Positions 45,141-57,733 of a stretch of 64,000 nucleotides of DNA are shown here, piece after piece. Within the stretch, counting starts at the first letter, position 1. Every line of letters begins with the position of its first letter. The stretch comes from Aquanectria penicillioides (taxonomy: Eukaryota > Ascomycota > Sordariomycetes > Hypocreales > Nectriaceae), in contig PYIU01000004.1 of NCBI GenBank assembly GCA_003415625.1, positions 1,302,001-1,366,000 of the forward strand. The letters are read 5' to 3'. A model generated the notes under the pieces. That model was not told where the DNA came from and did not search any database. It saw only the letters and a program-made list of their open reading frames with translations. Both the position numbers and the translations under genes were made by a program.

Positions 45141-48100
45141 GGTGACACTTGTGAGAGGAACAGTTTCAAGGGGATTTTGGATTTAGCTAGGAGCCAACTT
45201 ACTTATTGCAGGGCAATGCAGGATTTACATAACATTTATAGTGCGGGATTCCTCGGAAGAGCACTTTGCTTTGCACGCCGTATGGAATGAATGTTGAGGC
45301 TCGAAGGAACTCGAGAGAAGCTAGTTACAATACCATCTAAGCCATTCCGAGTAATAATACCCTTTCGTCGTGCAGATGGGGCAGTCTTGAGATCCCCGCA
45401 TCTCACATTTCTTAGCGCGCTCCCAGGTTGGTATACTGGTACCCGAGAAGAGCCTGGCTTGGCTCGGCAGACCCTTGTCCGCCACGATTTTCTTACGTAC
45501 CTGCTTTCACCGGCTGTGCTTGATAGCCGGCACGTGGCTGTGAGTCTACCTGGTTTCTTTGCTGATTCAATTCCTGACTTCTATGACTTTGCAAAACCAG
45601 AAAAAATCCACCGTCACATATTCCAAGTAACAATTGCAACTTCCGTCCCGCCATCATTGATGGGCCTGGGGGAACACCCCGCAGACCTGGGGTAAGTTTA
45701 CCGCTGCCGGCAACCGGGATTTCTCGCCCTCAACACTTCTAAATTATATTGCTATTACGTACATTGTAGTCAAGGCAATCCACATGTTGGCTGGACCTTC
45801 GATTTTCATGTCTTGACAAACTTTTTTTTCGAGTTACTCGGAGAATGCCGGAAATCACGGCAGGTCATGAGCAAGCGCCTTGTTGACCGACAGCCGTTGC
45901 GAGGCGAATCAAACACAAGATTTCCAGGCTCTTACGTACAATCGTGAAGCCCTGAAACATATTTTGTCGACCCTGCCGATTGAAAGCGGCTCACATGATG
46001 GCGCAAGAACCGTTGAATGCGGGGTTGAATTGTTGATGCCCGAAGCCGGGGATGGTTTTCGTAATCTCTACCTCACAAGTGAGAGACTGAGCAAGATCTG
46101 AGAGCTTCTGAGTTAATTGATTTATGCGTGGGACCTTTAACAGGCCAATGTAGAGGAAGCACGGCAAATTGATTACATCCTGATCATCGAAGAACTTCAT
46201 ATTTAAACTAGAAATAGCCCACCTGCTGAATATATTGCCGACCTAAACGGTCTGAAACTAACTCAATGCGAGAGTAGTTGTGATCAAGACCCGCTTGAAA
46301 TAATCGATGGAATTGGAATCGTTGAGTGAGCCATGAACTCTCTCAGAACACATAGTTGAGACTGCAATTTGATTGGAAATCTGCTGGCACGGTGGGTATC
46401 AATGCTCAAGAACTTTTCGTAGTACCATCCCCCGAGCCAGAAGAGCTAATATTTACCCGAATGCCACAATGATAATTCAAAATGAGCGATGTTGGTCCCA
46501 ACAGGGTCCGTGGCTGGTGTAATGGAGACATGCCACTTACGGGAACACAGACCTTCTTGGATATAAGATTACAATAGAAAGGCCATAATTTCCATGCCCA
46601 ATTTAAATATAACGGATTCAAGTAAGATTCTTCAAGGTTTTCTATTAAAATAGCCAAAGACAAAATCGAAATGCTACATTTGTTGCTCCTAGACATGGTG
46701 ATGTTTACACGGCTATTGCCAACTGAAAATTGCTGATTGATTGATGAGGTCAGAATGTAGCAAATTGTGAATCAGGTTTTGATAGCCTTTTATCTTAGTG
46801 CTATTCGGCCCATTTGTACCACAGTTGAACTCGCTGAATTCGCCTGGATGAAGCGGACAATAGACCTTTAGTTCTGGTAGAGCATGGTCAAGCTGTGTCC
46901 TTGAATATCATCTCTCTAGACAAAACTAGAAAGTGGCATGTCCCAAAATATCACTCATGATTTATTGGACTTCATACTGGCTGTGCAATGTTGAGCCTAA
47001 AAACCATGTACATTGAATTCAAAACACCAATTTCGAAACGGTCTTTAGCTTGCGAGAATCCTTTCAATCAATCCGAGAAATTGTTCCTCTTAAAGTGCTA
47101 GAATGTATTATGGCATGCAATATACAGAGAGCGTCGAGGCTAATTGTCGGTCCTGTTGCCCACTTGACTTCCTGGGGAGGACAGCAATGGCCTAACATTA
47201 TTCAGTGTCCTAACGATTGTAATTAGACAGAGTGCGCCCTTTGAGGACAAGAATTTGTTGTATGACTAACGGTCGCCGTTAGAAAGTCTTAAGAGTCATC
47301 TAAAACCAATATCTCTCCATGCCCAAAAATTTGCAGCATCAAGATAGGGCATAGAGATAAATTGACCTTCTGGGTTTAGGTGATAGATCTTTTATCTCGC
47401 GACTTCTATTGGTGCGAAGAATCGGAATTTCCGCCAACCCCTGTTCCGGCCAGCCTTCCGCCATGGCGTGTTAGCTGGGAGAGACGTGGAGGATGGGCCT
47501 TAGTGGTCAATGTCGAACCCTTCTGCCTGGTATTTTATCCACCTCCGTCTTGGATTCTTCGTCCTTGCTGCGTATTTCACTCCTTACCCAAATTGGATGT
47601 CCTATAGTTTCAAATCTGGACAGAGAAGGGCTTACTACGATGAGGTACTTGGTGGGTTCGGCTGAAAACTCGCTCTTTCCACTGCGACCACCTTGGCTTG
47701 TAAGGGACGACTTCGTACCCCCCCGATATTCTTTTCTTTGAAATGGAATGGCTACGTCACATCGTAGCAAAATGGCCTTCGTCCAGGGATCTAGGGTCAT
47801 CGCGGGGTTGGACCACTATCTCCGTGATAAGCTTATCTTGGGGTTGATGCATCCCATAAATGAAGGATGACTTGCACGGAACGACGGAATGTCATCCCAT
47901 CGAGCTCCGGAACATCGAAACATATGAAGTCACTGTAAAAACAAGTAGAATAAGTTATACGGATATCGTACCGTACTTTTTATCACCCACATCCGATCCC
48001 ATAGCCGCTTCTTTTTCGGCCGTTCATGTTTGCTTCCCCCATCGTGACCCCATACCCGACTTGCTCACATACCTGCGGCAAACGGAGACTGATATCCATG

Positions 48101-48325
48101 CTTATCTATCCGCTGGTCTATTATAGTATTCTTAGCAGACCAGGATGATCGTTTGTGTAGTACATGCAAGATTATCTGCGCCTAGGGCAGGGTATAAAAC
48201 AATTGACAAGTCTAGACTGGCTCACAATAAAATCTAGAGCTCTGGAGCATTAAGATCTCAATCCACTTGAGACACACTTTGATCAACAAGGGCACTGGAT
48301 ACTCAAGAAACTAGAACCAAACAGC
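45141..48325. other. AT-rich gene-free region (3.2 kb)
   Basis: No gene is supported. A line-by-line read suggests roughly 40% GC in places. Frames at 45291-45695 and 45880-46101 (plus) have ordinary amino acid composition but no motif, and are flanked by many stops, so they may be decayed remnants. The right end is the promoter of the MFS gene. Confidence 0.5.
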
Positions 48326-49926
48326 ATGGAATTAGTTTCAAAAATGAGTGACGCACTTGAGAAAGGCTCGTCTTCTCAACAGCCATCGGAGGCTGTGATG
48401 TAAGATTTCTCCCCCAATTTCACTTTTACAAAGGCTATTTACTGAATGTGTTCAGGGAGGGAGATTCAACCGTGATATTTGATCCCAAAGCCGAAAGTCG
48501 ACTTCGAAAGAAGATTGACTGGATGCTGATGCCATCAATTGTGGTCATCTATTTGTTTTGTTTTATTGACCGCGCAAATATTGGTACGAGGATCTTGACC
48601 CCGTCTACCTTCTCCGTTTCTAACTTGGAATCAGGCAATGCGCGGATTGCCGGCCTTGAAGACGATCTTGGTATGAAAGGGTACGACTACAATGCTACAC
48701 TGTCTATATTTTACATCTCATACATCCTTTTTGAGATCCCTTCAAATGTTATTTGCAAACTTATCGGTCCTGGTTGGTTTATTCCGATTTTGACGACAAT
48801 GTTCGGAGTCTGTTCACTGGCTACCGCTTGGGTCGAAACGAAACCCCAATTGATGGGTGTCCGGTTCATGCTTGGTCTTTTTGAAGCCGGAATGAACCCA
48901 GGGACGGCATACTACTTGTCACGCTGGTACCGCCGATCCGAACTTACTTTTCGCCTCAGCCTTTACATTGTCTCGAGCCCGCTAGCTGGCGCATTTGGGG
49001 GACTTTTAGCATCCGCAATCCTCCGTCTTGACCATTTTGGCTCCATAACATCCTGGCGAATGATTTTCGCCATCGAAGGAGTTATCACGATTTGCCTCGG
49101 ACTGATTGGGTTTATCACATTAACTGATCGCCCGGAAACTGCATATTGGCTTACAGAGAAGGAGAAGGCTCTCGCAGAAGAACGTCTTCGATCTGAACGA
49201 ATGGGCCAATCTGAAGTCTTAGATCGCATGGACAAAAAAAAGCTGCTGATCGGTATCTTGAGTCCGGTAACTTTCAGCAACGCCATGATCTTCCTGCTTT
49301 GCAACATCACTGTCCAAGGTCTTGCTGTGTTCTTGCCGACGATTGTACGCTCTATCTACGGAAACAAAACGACTATCCAACAACAGTTATACACTGTTCC
49401 ACCCTACGTCGTTGGAATAGTTTTTACAATGCTATTCTCGTTATGGAGTTCCAGAATAGACCGCCGCCAAATTTTCACCATTTTCTCGACTCCATTGGTC
49501 ATTGTTGGGTATATCATGTTCTTGGCCTCTAAAGAAGCAACTGTGCGATATGCGGCGACCTTTTTGGTCGCATCTTCAATCTTTTCTCTAGGAACATTGA
49601 CTGCTAGCCAAGTATCGGCAAATGTTGTGTCAGATACAGCGCGGGCTTCAGCCATTGGGGCTAATGCCATGCTTGGTACTATTGGGGGCCTCGTCTCTAC
49701 CTGGTCGTTTTTGCCATGGGACGGCCCAGACTATCCCATTGGCAATGGGCTGAACCTCGCCACAACATGTTCAATTCTCATAATATCGGTCGTTAATTTC
49801 TTTTGGATGAAGAGAGACAATATTGTGAGGGATAAAAGGGAATCTGAAGACTTGGCAGGCCTGGATGCATCATCGAGGCTAGAGGACCTGGATTGGAAGC
49901 ACCCTTCCTTCCGATGGGAGCTGTAG
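48326..49926 (+). CDS. MFS transporter, allantoate permease (Dal5/TNA1-like) family
   Basis: Three exons (48326-48399, 48456-48583, 48635-49926) give 497 residues. The first joins EAVM to EGDSTVIFDPKAESRLRKK; the second turns DRANIG into DRANIGNARIAGL, the family's loop after TM1. Twelve hydrophobic segments are visible with MFS signatures: DRANIG, the LGLFEAGMNPGTAYYLSRWYR block (near residues 145-165), and WRMIFAIEGV preceding TM6. Dal5-type carriers are proton symporters for anions such as allantoate, nicotinate, biotin precursors and sulfonates. Intron 2 (48584-48634) is 51 nt with no in-frame stop, so unspliced RNA would add 17 residues in the TM1-TM2 loop. It lies upstream of, and co-directional with, the amine oxidase gene. 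Confidence 0.9.
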
Positions 49927-52423
49927 TAACTCAACAACATTGTGATTCTACATAAGATTCCACCCGATCCACAGATATTAGCATGAACTTTGAACAGAAC
50001 CCAACTTCTTAAGTATGATACTTTAGCTAGAAGCCAAACACAGAACAGCTAGAGCTAGTTGTGCAATGTAGAGACTTGGTTCTCTCATGTGGCGTTGACA
50101 TCTTACAACTTGCATACAGAGTAGGTCGGGTTGGTAGAATGACATCGAAAGAAAAGAAAAGAGGAATGTGGATGAACAGCTGCTATAGAGTCTGGATATC
50201 TGAGTACATGTTCATCATACTGGACCTGACCTCTTTGTATATGTGTCTTTCTAATTTCGACTAGCTCAGTATACTTGAAATTTAAGCTTCAACAGTGGCT
50301 CCTTTTGTGATATATTTACGGTAGCTGCTGCAAACTGGATCATGAACCCATACGGCGTAAGGCTTCTATTCTGGTTCCCATTCCACCCGAAGATACCAAT
50401 GCCTAACAGCGGAATATCACCTGTTTTTGAGATTTTTGGGCCAAGATACAGTCCCTCAGATGGTATTACTGACGACTTCACTTTCGAGCAGACGTGCCAA
50501 TTGTTCGGGAAATTGAGCTTGCAACCAACTGATAGATCGTCTAAAATTAGATCGGAACCGGAGATCCCGAAATATGGAGGGTTTCCCAATGGTAAATTAG
50601 TTGACATCATCTGATTGTGATAGCGCCATCGGAAGCGGAAGTTCCGAGTCGGCAGGCATCATTCCTAATTCAGTTGACCATAAAAATTGCCTATCTATCG
50701 GTGATATCGAGTTTATTTTTCACTCTTCGGCATTCTGGATGGTTTAGGTATTGCTTCAAGGCAACCTACTATCTGAGATGTTGAATTTTCGTTAAGGCGG
50801 GTGATACGGTAGGGTCAGAATAATAAAGTCTCACAGAGATGCAGTAGGAAGGTTGTCCTCCATTATATTATCTGCCCTATTGTAGGGCCTATATATGGCC
50901 TTCCTCTCATGCCTGAGGCACCCACAATAAAGGAGGTTTACGCGAATATGACAAGAACCGCATTAGCGGGATCTTGCAAACCTGTTGATAGTATGGATAA
51001 TGGCATCGGTGCGGCAGATATTCTCGGGCTAGATTGCTTGTCAGACAAGCTCAAACCTAATACTGGATGAGTTTGTGTACAACGACCGGGCCCCCTTGGT
51101 TTAGAGCGGTGTTTTAAAATTCCGAGGACGAGGAACGTAATTTTGGGGGGTTCCCATTTTCTCCATGTCTTTTAAGCCCAACGAAGTCTTTACTACTTTC
51201 ATTTAGACTCGATCTAGCGGCTGGTTTCTAACTTTAGATCTTCAACGTTCGTGGTTGCGAATACTGCCTCGTCATCTCGTTGGTCACTAGTGCTTGCCCA
51301 GCCCCCTGTGGCATTGTCAACACAGACCTCTATGGGAGGGGTAATTTAATAGGACAGTATTTTAAAGGAAGGTTAGGCTATCTCTATCTTCACGGTTACG
51401 AAGAAGGAAATCAATGCCATGGAAGAAGCAAGGGCGGAACGTGCATGCATTTTTGCTGTTAAAATAGGCTCGGAGATTTGAGGTGGGGGCTACGAAAGCT
51501 GTTGTTGCCTATAGCGAAGAACACTTGAAGGATGATAGATGCATGGCTACCTACAACCATTGTAAAGAAATTTACCGATTGCTGTTGAATTGAAGAACTG
51601 CAGATGAGCAATAAATGAACAATAAACATCGACTTTGCTCCGTCTCTTTCCCATGATCGGCTACTCGTTCAATGATCTGTCTTCTTTCTCACTGAGTGTC
51701 TAAGGGACTAATGCACAATTGATAGGTTATATTTTGGCTTCAAGCTTGTTCCAGCCCCGGACTCGCTTTGGTCGTGGGTCCGGGCGGTGACAACAATTGA
51801 GCAAATAGCATACGCGAGCCAACCCGTCCTTGCATAGTGTCTCAGTTGTTGCGCTATCTCGTTGTTGGCTTGGCTTGACCTCGTTCTGAGACATCTACTT
51901 TCATTACTTCCTAGCCTTTTCCCTCCAACTTTCTCTTCTTCTTTTCCCTTGCTCTACCGATGAAGAAACTGGCGAAATGTGATGAGAAAAAAAAGTCAGG
52001 TAGAGATCCAACAGTATAATTCCTTGCCAGTCTCGGGACCTACCTAGGTTGACTTGGTAGGTAGGGTGATCTGGCTGGTTGTGTTCTGAAGCATTATGTT
52101 CAGCTGTCTCACTGAGCAATTGTTGATCTCAAAAACAAAGTATGTTGGCAAAACATTCCAGTTGGGGGGTTTGGGCTGGCTTGGTTGTGCCCAGGTGGTT
52201 TGCTGTGGTGGAGTCTAATATGGCAGGACACTTCATGAGACGGCACGGCACGGGCGGAAGCTTGGGAAACCCAAGCTTCAATTCCCGAGCCAAACTCATG
52301 GAATGCAGCGTAGGGTACTTAAGGGTCGACCGCTCTATCGGCATTGTCCATTGGGATGCTTGTTTCCCAACCACCACTCCCTGCTATTTTTGTTGAGGCT
52401 TCTCTGGTCTCGCCACTTATACT
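49927..52423. other. AT-rich intergenic region (2.5 kb)
   Basis: Spacer between the first MFS gene and the amine oxidase gene. Overlapping short frames on both strands near 50,266-50,614 mirror each other and show no motif. No gene is supported; the right end holds the oxidase promoter. Confidence 0.5.
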
Positions 52424-54044
52424 ATGATTTCTTCATCAATAGTCATTTTGGCTGCCTGCTATGGAGTCTTTTTCGACTTGTCACAGGCTGCAACGGTCCA
52501 AAAGGAGGAACAAACCTGCCGCAAGACCAAGGTGGCTATTCTCGGCGCTGGAGTGGCGGGCATCACTGCGGCTCAATCACTATCCAATGCTTCAATCACC
52601 GACTTTCTGATTGTCGAACGCAATGACTACATTGGCGGTCGTATGCGGAGCGCCAAGTTTGGCACTTCCCCTGATGGCTCACCATACACGGTGGAATTCG
52701 GCGCCAACTGGGTCGAGGGCCTCCAATCCACCACGGGAAATGTGAATCCTATCTGGAGGCTTGCTCAGAAGCATAACATTAAAAGCACGTTCTCCGATGG
52801 AGAATCGCTCCTTACCTTCGACCACACTGGGCCATATGACTTTATGGACCTTGTAACGGAGTTTGATGAAAAATGGGATATCGCCATGAACGATTCAGAC
52901 ACCATCCGCACCGAAAACCTCCAGGATACATCTGTACGTGCTGGTTTAAGCCTTGCGGGCTGGAAGCCAAAGAACATGCATGCTAGGACCGCCGAGTGGT
53001 GGGGTTGGGATTTTGAGATGGCCGTCTTGCCCGAGCAATCTGGCTTTCTGTATGACATGGCTGTCAACAAGGCGGTCTTTGAGCACTTTAGTTCAGATAT
53101 GAAGCTTGTTTCTGATCAAAGAGGATTCAATGCCCTTATTGTTGGAGAGGCGAACGAGTTCTTGAAGAAAGACGATCCTCGGCTCCTGCTCAAAAGAACC
53201 GTGAAATCAATTGAGTACAGCCCCTCTGGAGTCAAGGTCTACTTGAAAGACGGAGATTGCATCGAGGCTGAATATGCTATTTGCACCTTTTCTGTGGGGG
53301 TTTTGCAGAGCGATGTTGTGCAGTTTACCCCAGCTCTGCCACGCTGGAAAAGGGAGGCCATCGAGCAGTTTCAGATGGGAACATATACCAAGATTTTTAT
53401 GCAGTTCAACGAAACTTGGTGGCCGAGGGACACTCAGTACATGCTCTACGCAGACCCGAAGGAGCGTGGCTACTACCCCATGTTTCAGTCTCTAAGCGCA
53501 GCCGATTTTATTCCCGAGTCGAACATTCTTTTTGGAACTGTAGTTGGAACACAAGCCTACAGAGTTGAGAGGCAGACCAACGAAGAGACGCAGGCCGAAA
53601 TCCTTGAGGTTCTGCAGTCGATGTTCCCCAACATCACCGTGCCTGAGCCTACAGCGATTGCGTATCCTCGATGGAGCCAGGAAGAGTAAGCCAGCTGGAT
53701 TGAACTACCCGAAGCCTTGAGCTTTTGCTAACCAGATATCTAGGTGGGCCTTTGGGTCTTTCAGCAACTGGCCCCCAGGAATGACCCTTGAAAGACACCA
53801 GAACCTCCGAGCAAATGTGCAGAGGCTCTGGTTTGCTGGAGAGGCCAATTCAGCACAGTTTTTCGGCTACCTACAAGGAGCGTGGTTCGAAGGACAAGAA
53901 ATTGGCGACCGGATCGCCAATTTGCTGACATTGAACGGTGCAGTTGCCGATGGTGAGGGAGAGATGGTGAGATATGAAGTGCTTCACGGCGATACGTTCA
54001 AAGATGAATATAATGAAAGCAATGGGTGGAAAATTCCTCTGTAG
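52424..54044 (+). CDS. Flavin amine oxidase, polyamine-oxidase-like, secreted
   Basis: Two exons (52424-53685 and 53744-54044) give 520 residues. The intron has a CTAAC branch and joins WSQEE to WAFGSFSNWPPG. A hydrophobic N-terminus (MISSSIVILAACYGVFF) with a small-residue site near AA22-23 reads as a secretory signal peptide. FAD binding is clear: VAILGAGVAGITAAQSL (GxGxxG at 41-46), ERNDYIGGRMRS and EFGANWVEG; the C-terminal flavin segment LWFAGEANSAQFFGYLQGAW lies in exon 2. The aromatic-rich middle fits polyamine oxidases such as yeast Fms1 and maize PAO, which oxidise spermine or spermidine and release H2O2. The signal peptide makes it extracellular or vacuolar, unlike the cytosolic Fms1. 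Substrate is inferred. A co-directional MFS gene lies upstream and a convergent MFS gene downstream. Confidence 0.9.
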
Positions 54045-54354
54045 AATTGAAACCTAGCAAATATAATTGACGAATACGAAGAAGCTTACGCAATTACTTC
54101 ACTGAAGTGACGTCGATGCAATTAGATAACTAAGCGCGATGGCAAAATCTTTCATGTTGCGAAATGTGTTCGAGGGGATCTTAATGGATTTGCCGTTCAT
54201 AGTAACGATTTAGTAATGTAAGAATATGTGCCGAATTATGCTGCTTTCAAACTGTAATATGGACAAGCCAAGGCCAACTTAAATACAACATAGTGTCTGC
54301 CACCCGTTTCTTTGACCCCATAAACGTCATTGTTGCAGTTTATTCTGAGCTGCA
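54045..54354. other. Short intergenic region between convergent genes
   Basis: AT-rich 310-base spacer holding the 3' UTRs of the amine oxidase and the second MFS gene. Nothing else seen. Confidence 0.6.
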
Positions 54355-55956
54355 TCACAGCTGGTATCTTCTCTTCTTTCCCTGGCCATCTTGAACATCC
54401 TCAACATGATCCTGCTGGCTCTGTTCAAGCTTCTTGTTTTGCTGCCAGTATACCCACATGATAACCGCAGTGATGGGCAAAGAGGCAACATAGAGGAGCA
54501 CGACCGCTAGGAACCCTCGAGGGTACTTTGGTGCGTCACTCTCCCTGAACAGCTGCTGGCCGGCCAGTGCACCGGCATTACTACCGATGACAACAAGCGC
54601 AAGACCAATGCTCCGGGTCTCTGCTGATCGGGTGTTGATACTGAGCCATGCATCGTTGAGCCCCTGGGACAGGGCATTTCCACCGCTCAGTAGCGTGAAC
54701 AAAGCATACTTTGTCCACTTTCCTTTGTCAACTGAGCCAAAGAGGGCACCGCCAAAAGCAATACTCCAAAGGAACGCCACCATACACCAAGGACCGCGCA
54801 GTGTTGTCCTGTCCGAGACCCACGCGATGAGAAAGCTCAGAATTACCACGAGGAAGCTGCTCACTGAGTTTAGCAAGTTCGCTCCGATCTTGCTGAACCC
54901 AAGACTGCGGATGATAGTCGGCCCATAGAGCTGCAGGCCACCTTTCGGAGCAAGGGAAACCACATTGAGTGCCAGATGGAGCCAGAGCCGCCAGTCAGCC
55001 AGAGCCAAACTGATGTTGCGAAATGTTAGATGGGCCGATGTCTGGGATTTAGAAGCATCTTCTCGATAAATTCGATCTTGCATAATCCATCTCTCTCGGT
55101 CAGTGAATATATCGAATCGGCCATGTATCGGTTTTGTATGGGAGGGTGATCGGGGAAGGAATGCCACAAAGACGAGAAAAACAAGGAGAGTGAAAGCACC
55201 CTCAACTGATTCAGAGTTAGTCGACATGCGAGGATATATATGATAGAGACTGGGATGCTCAAGTCATATGAGACATGTATAAGGGAGACTTACTGATGAA
55301 GAGCCATTGCCACCCTGCCAGCCCAGAAATCCCCCCCATCTGGAGCACGCCAGCTGCAATCAAAGAACCAGTGGCCGTTGCAAAGTAATTGCCAAAGTAA
55401 AAGATTGAAGTTCGAAGAGCTAGCTCCTTTTCGCAATAAAACATTGCGAGAACATATTGAGCCCCCGGGATGAATCCGACCTCAAAGAGTCCTAGCAGGA
55501 ATCGGGTTGCTAGAAAGGAACGAAAATCGGTAATCCAAGCCTGAACCAAGGCAATAGTTCCCCAGACGAGGACCTGACTGGTGAGCCAGATGGGGGCACC
55601 GACTTTCTGAAGTATGATGTTGGACGGAATCTCGGCGATGATGATTCCTGCTATCATGAGCTGGCTCCCCAAGTTGACATCGTCGGTCGAGATGCCGATG
55701 TCTTTCGTGAGGGTGTCTGTTAAAGCGTTGCTAATGTTGCTGCGATCGAGCTGCAAGGCAAAGAAGCCGAGAACGAGTAGGGGTAAAACAGTGAGGTCAA
55801 GCCTGGTCACGTTAGGGTTTCATGCTTGCGTTCCTAGGATGCATCTGTGTTGACTCACTTCCAGACCACGGCCCTTTCCTCAGCCTCTGTCCATTGCTCT
55901 TGCGAAGCCGAGGACATAGGGCGCGGAGGAGGGTCTTGAAACTCTTTGGAATCCAT
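54355..55956 (-). CDS. MFS transporter, anion:cation symporter (Dal5-like) family
   Basis: Three exons on the minus strand (55956-55859, 55802-55294, 55205-54355) sum to 1,458 nt, 485 residues; introns are 56 and 88 nt with CTAAC branch sites. Exon 1 encodes a cytosolic leader ending RAVVWK; exon 2 starts LDLTVLPLLVLGFFALQLDRSN, the TM1 region (about residues 34-55). The family loop follows as FEVGFIPGAQYVLAMFY, then AGWQWLFIIEGAFTLL across the second splice. About twelve membrane segments are visible and the C-terminus is Lys/Arg-rich. The Dal5-like subgroup imports organic anions. It shares a 436-base divergent promoter with the sulfatase, which suggests it carries the sulfatase's substrate or product. 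A possible earlier exon upstream of MDSKEF was not excluded. Confidence 0.9.
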
Positions 55957-56392
55957 GAAGACTTCTGAATCTGCGAACTGAACAGAGCTTACTTGCTCAA
56001 ATTCTTCTGGGTAGGTCGGTTATAGTAGTAACGCAGCGGGTGAGCACTTTGATTTCTCCATTCCGGAAGGGTGCCGTGGACAAGTCCTTTATAGCTTCCA
56101 TGCGATGGCAGCCATGCCTCGAAAACAATCACTGGTGCATCGCAACTCACTACCGCGCAATAGATAGTCTGTGTTGCGTGTCTTTCGCGTTGGCGCAGCT
56201 GAAGAGATAAGGTTGTGGCTTTTTCGGAGGTGAGCGTCGGCGTTGAGCGACGGCGGCCACGGAGCCGGCGCCGAAACTTTCAACGCTTCCTTCTACGGGT
56301 ATATGTCTCCGTCCCTCTTGAGAGCGAAGAAGCAGAAAAACAATCAACTTGAATCTTGTTGACTTTTGAGTCATTCAATCAATCAATCCAAA
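55957..56392. promoter_or_regulatory. Divergent promoter between MFS transporter and sulfatase
   Basis: This 436-base region separates the two start codons. At 56260-56273 two overlapping CGG-N2-CCG inverted repeats occur (56260-56267 and 56266-56273), a spacing used by some Zn2Cys6 regulators, and such a regulator is encoded next to the sulfatase. A perfect 11-base palindrome ATGGCAGCCAT at 56105-56115 resembles, but does not match, the CYS3/MetR bZIP site. TATA-like elements are GGTATATG near 56298 on the plus side and TTTATAGC near 56091 toward the transporter. The function is inferred. Confidence 0.45.
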
Positions 56393-57733
56393 ATGTCTAC
56401 GGATCCCGAGAAGCCCAACGTGGTGCTAATTCTGGCCGACAATCTCGGTTGGGGCGAGTTGGGCTGTTATGGCGGCGGACTTCTCAGGGGTGCTGCCACC
56501 CCTCGTATTGACAAGCTGGCCACCGAGGGCCTGCTTTTGCATAATTTTAATGTTGAGAGCGATTGTGTGCCTACACGCTCGGCGTTGATGACCGGGCGCC
56601 ATCCCATCCGCACGGGATGTCGCCAGTCCGTCCCCCCTGGCTTCCCTCAAGGGCTGACGCGATGGGAGCGCACGCTCCCCGAATGCCTCAAACCACGAGG
56701 CTACGCGACAGCTCATCATGGGAAGTGGCATCTTGGCGATATTCCCGGCCGATATCCCGCTGACCGAGGTTTTGATGAGTGGTTCGGTATCCCTCGAACA
56801 ACCGACGAGAGCCAATTCACTTCTGCAATTGGTTACACCCCGGAAGTGGCAGAGCTGCCCTACATCATGAGAGGAATAGTAGGACAAGACTCAGAAAACA
56901 TCTGTGTCTATGACCTGGAAAAGAGACGGCTCATTGATGAAATGCTCGTTGATCAATCAAAGGACTGGTTGACTCGCCAGGTTGAGGCTGGAACGCCCTT
57001 CTTCCTCTACCACCCTCTCGTCCACTTGCATTTCCCAACTCTCCCGCATCGGGATTTTGAAGGGAAGACGGGACAGGGCGAATTCGCCGACTCGATGGCC
57101 GAAATGGATTATCGAGTCGGCCAGATCATTGATCACATCGATGCCCTTGGCGCGCGAGACAATACGGTTCTGATATTTGCGTCCGACAACGGACCCGAAT
57201 TTCGACCGCCGTATAAGGGCACGGCTGGGCCTTGGATGGGTACCTACCACACTGCTATGGAGGGCAGTCTGCGAGTCCCCTTCATCATTCGCTGGCCAGG
57301 TCAAGTCCCCGAGGGCGTGACGTCAAATGACATTGTTCACATAACCGATATTTTCACAACCATATTGGACATGACGGGTGCTGAAGTACCCTCGGACCGC
57401 CCGATAGATGGGATAAATCAGGTTCCCTTCTTCAAAAGCCCTTCTTCAGTCAAGTCCCAGAGGGAGGGACTCTTGTTCTACATCAAGGAAGAATTGAGAG
57501 CTATCAAGTGGAAGGACTGGAAGCTCCATCTGATTTGGGAACCTAAAGTAAATCAGTCCTCAGGCAAACTTGAATCACCATACTTGTTCAATGTGGTCCG
57601 GGATCCCAAAGAGGAGACAGATATTTTAGCCTTCAACACCTGGGTCCTGCAGCCAATGTTCAAACTGAGGGCGGAATTTGACAAGAGCCTGAAGAGCGAT
57701 CCGGCACCCCCAGACCCCCTGAAGGACCAATAG
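56393..57733 (+). CDS. Type I sulfatase (Cys-type), arylsulfatase-like
   Basis: Intronless frame of 446 residues from ATG at 56393 (the frame continues upstream only to a TTG). The sulfatase signature is C58-V-P-T-R with SALMTGRHPIRTG; Cys58 would be converted to formylglycine. Metal and active-site motifs follow the family: LADNLGWGELG near 14-24 (the second Asp of the usual DD is Asn, as in a known subgroup with GCYGGG), HHGKWHLG, and IFASDNGPEF. The C-terminal domain is about the usual size. There is no signal peptide, so the enzyme is probably intracellular and acts on an imported sulfate ester, which suits the divergent transporter gene. Substrate could be an aryl, alkyl or sterol sulfate; choline sulfatase is less likely. 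Activity needs a formylglycine-generating system, not seen in this window. Confidence 0.92.
   Translation: MSTDPEKPNVVLILADNLGWGELGCYGGGLLRGAATPRIDKLATEGLLLHNFNVESDCVPTRSALMTGRHPIRTGCRQSVPPGFPQGLTRWERTLPECLKPRGYATAHHGKWHLGDIPGRYPADRGFDEWFGIPRTTDESQFTSAIGYTPEVAELPYIMRGIVGQDSENICVYDLEKRRLIDEMLVDQSKDWLTRQVEAGTPFFLYHPLVHLHFPTLPHRDFEGKTGQGEFADSMAEMDYRVGQIIDHIDALGARDNTVLIFASDNGPEFRPPYKGTAGPWMGTYHTAMEGSLRVPFIIRWPGQVPEGVTSNDIVHITDIFTTILDMTGAEVPSDRPIDGINQVPFFKSPSSVKSQREGLLFYIKEELRAIKWKDWKLHLIWEPKVNQSSGKLESPYLFNVVRDPKEETDILAFNTWVLQPMFKLRAEFDKSLKSDPAPPDPLKDQ

Noticed and set aside
45291..46101. Two plus-strand frames in the AT-rich desert
   Set aside because: No motif; interrupted by stops on either side. 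Possible gene relics but not supportable.
50266..50614. Overlapping frames on both strands of about 90-114 codons
   Set aside because: Mirror frames in the same DNA, low stop density by chance, no motif.
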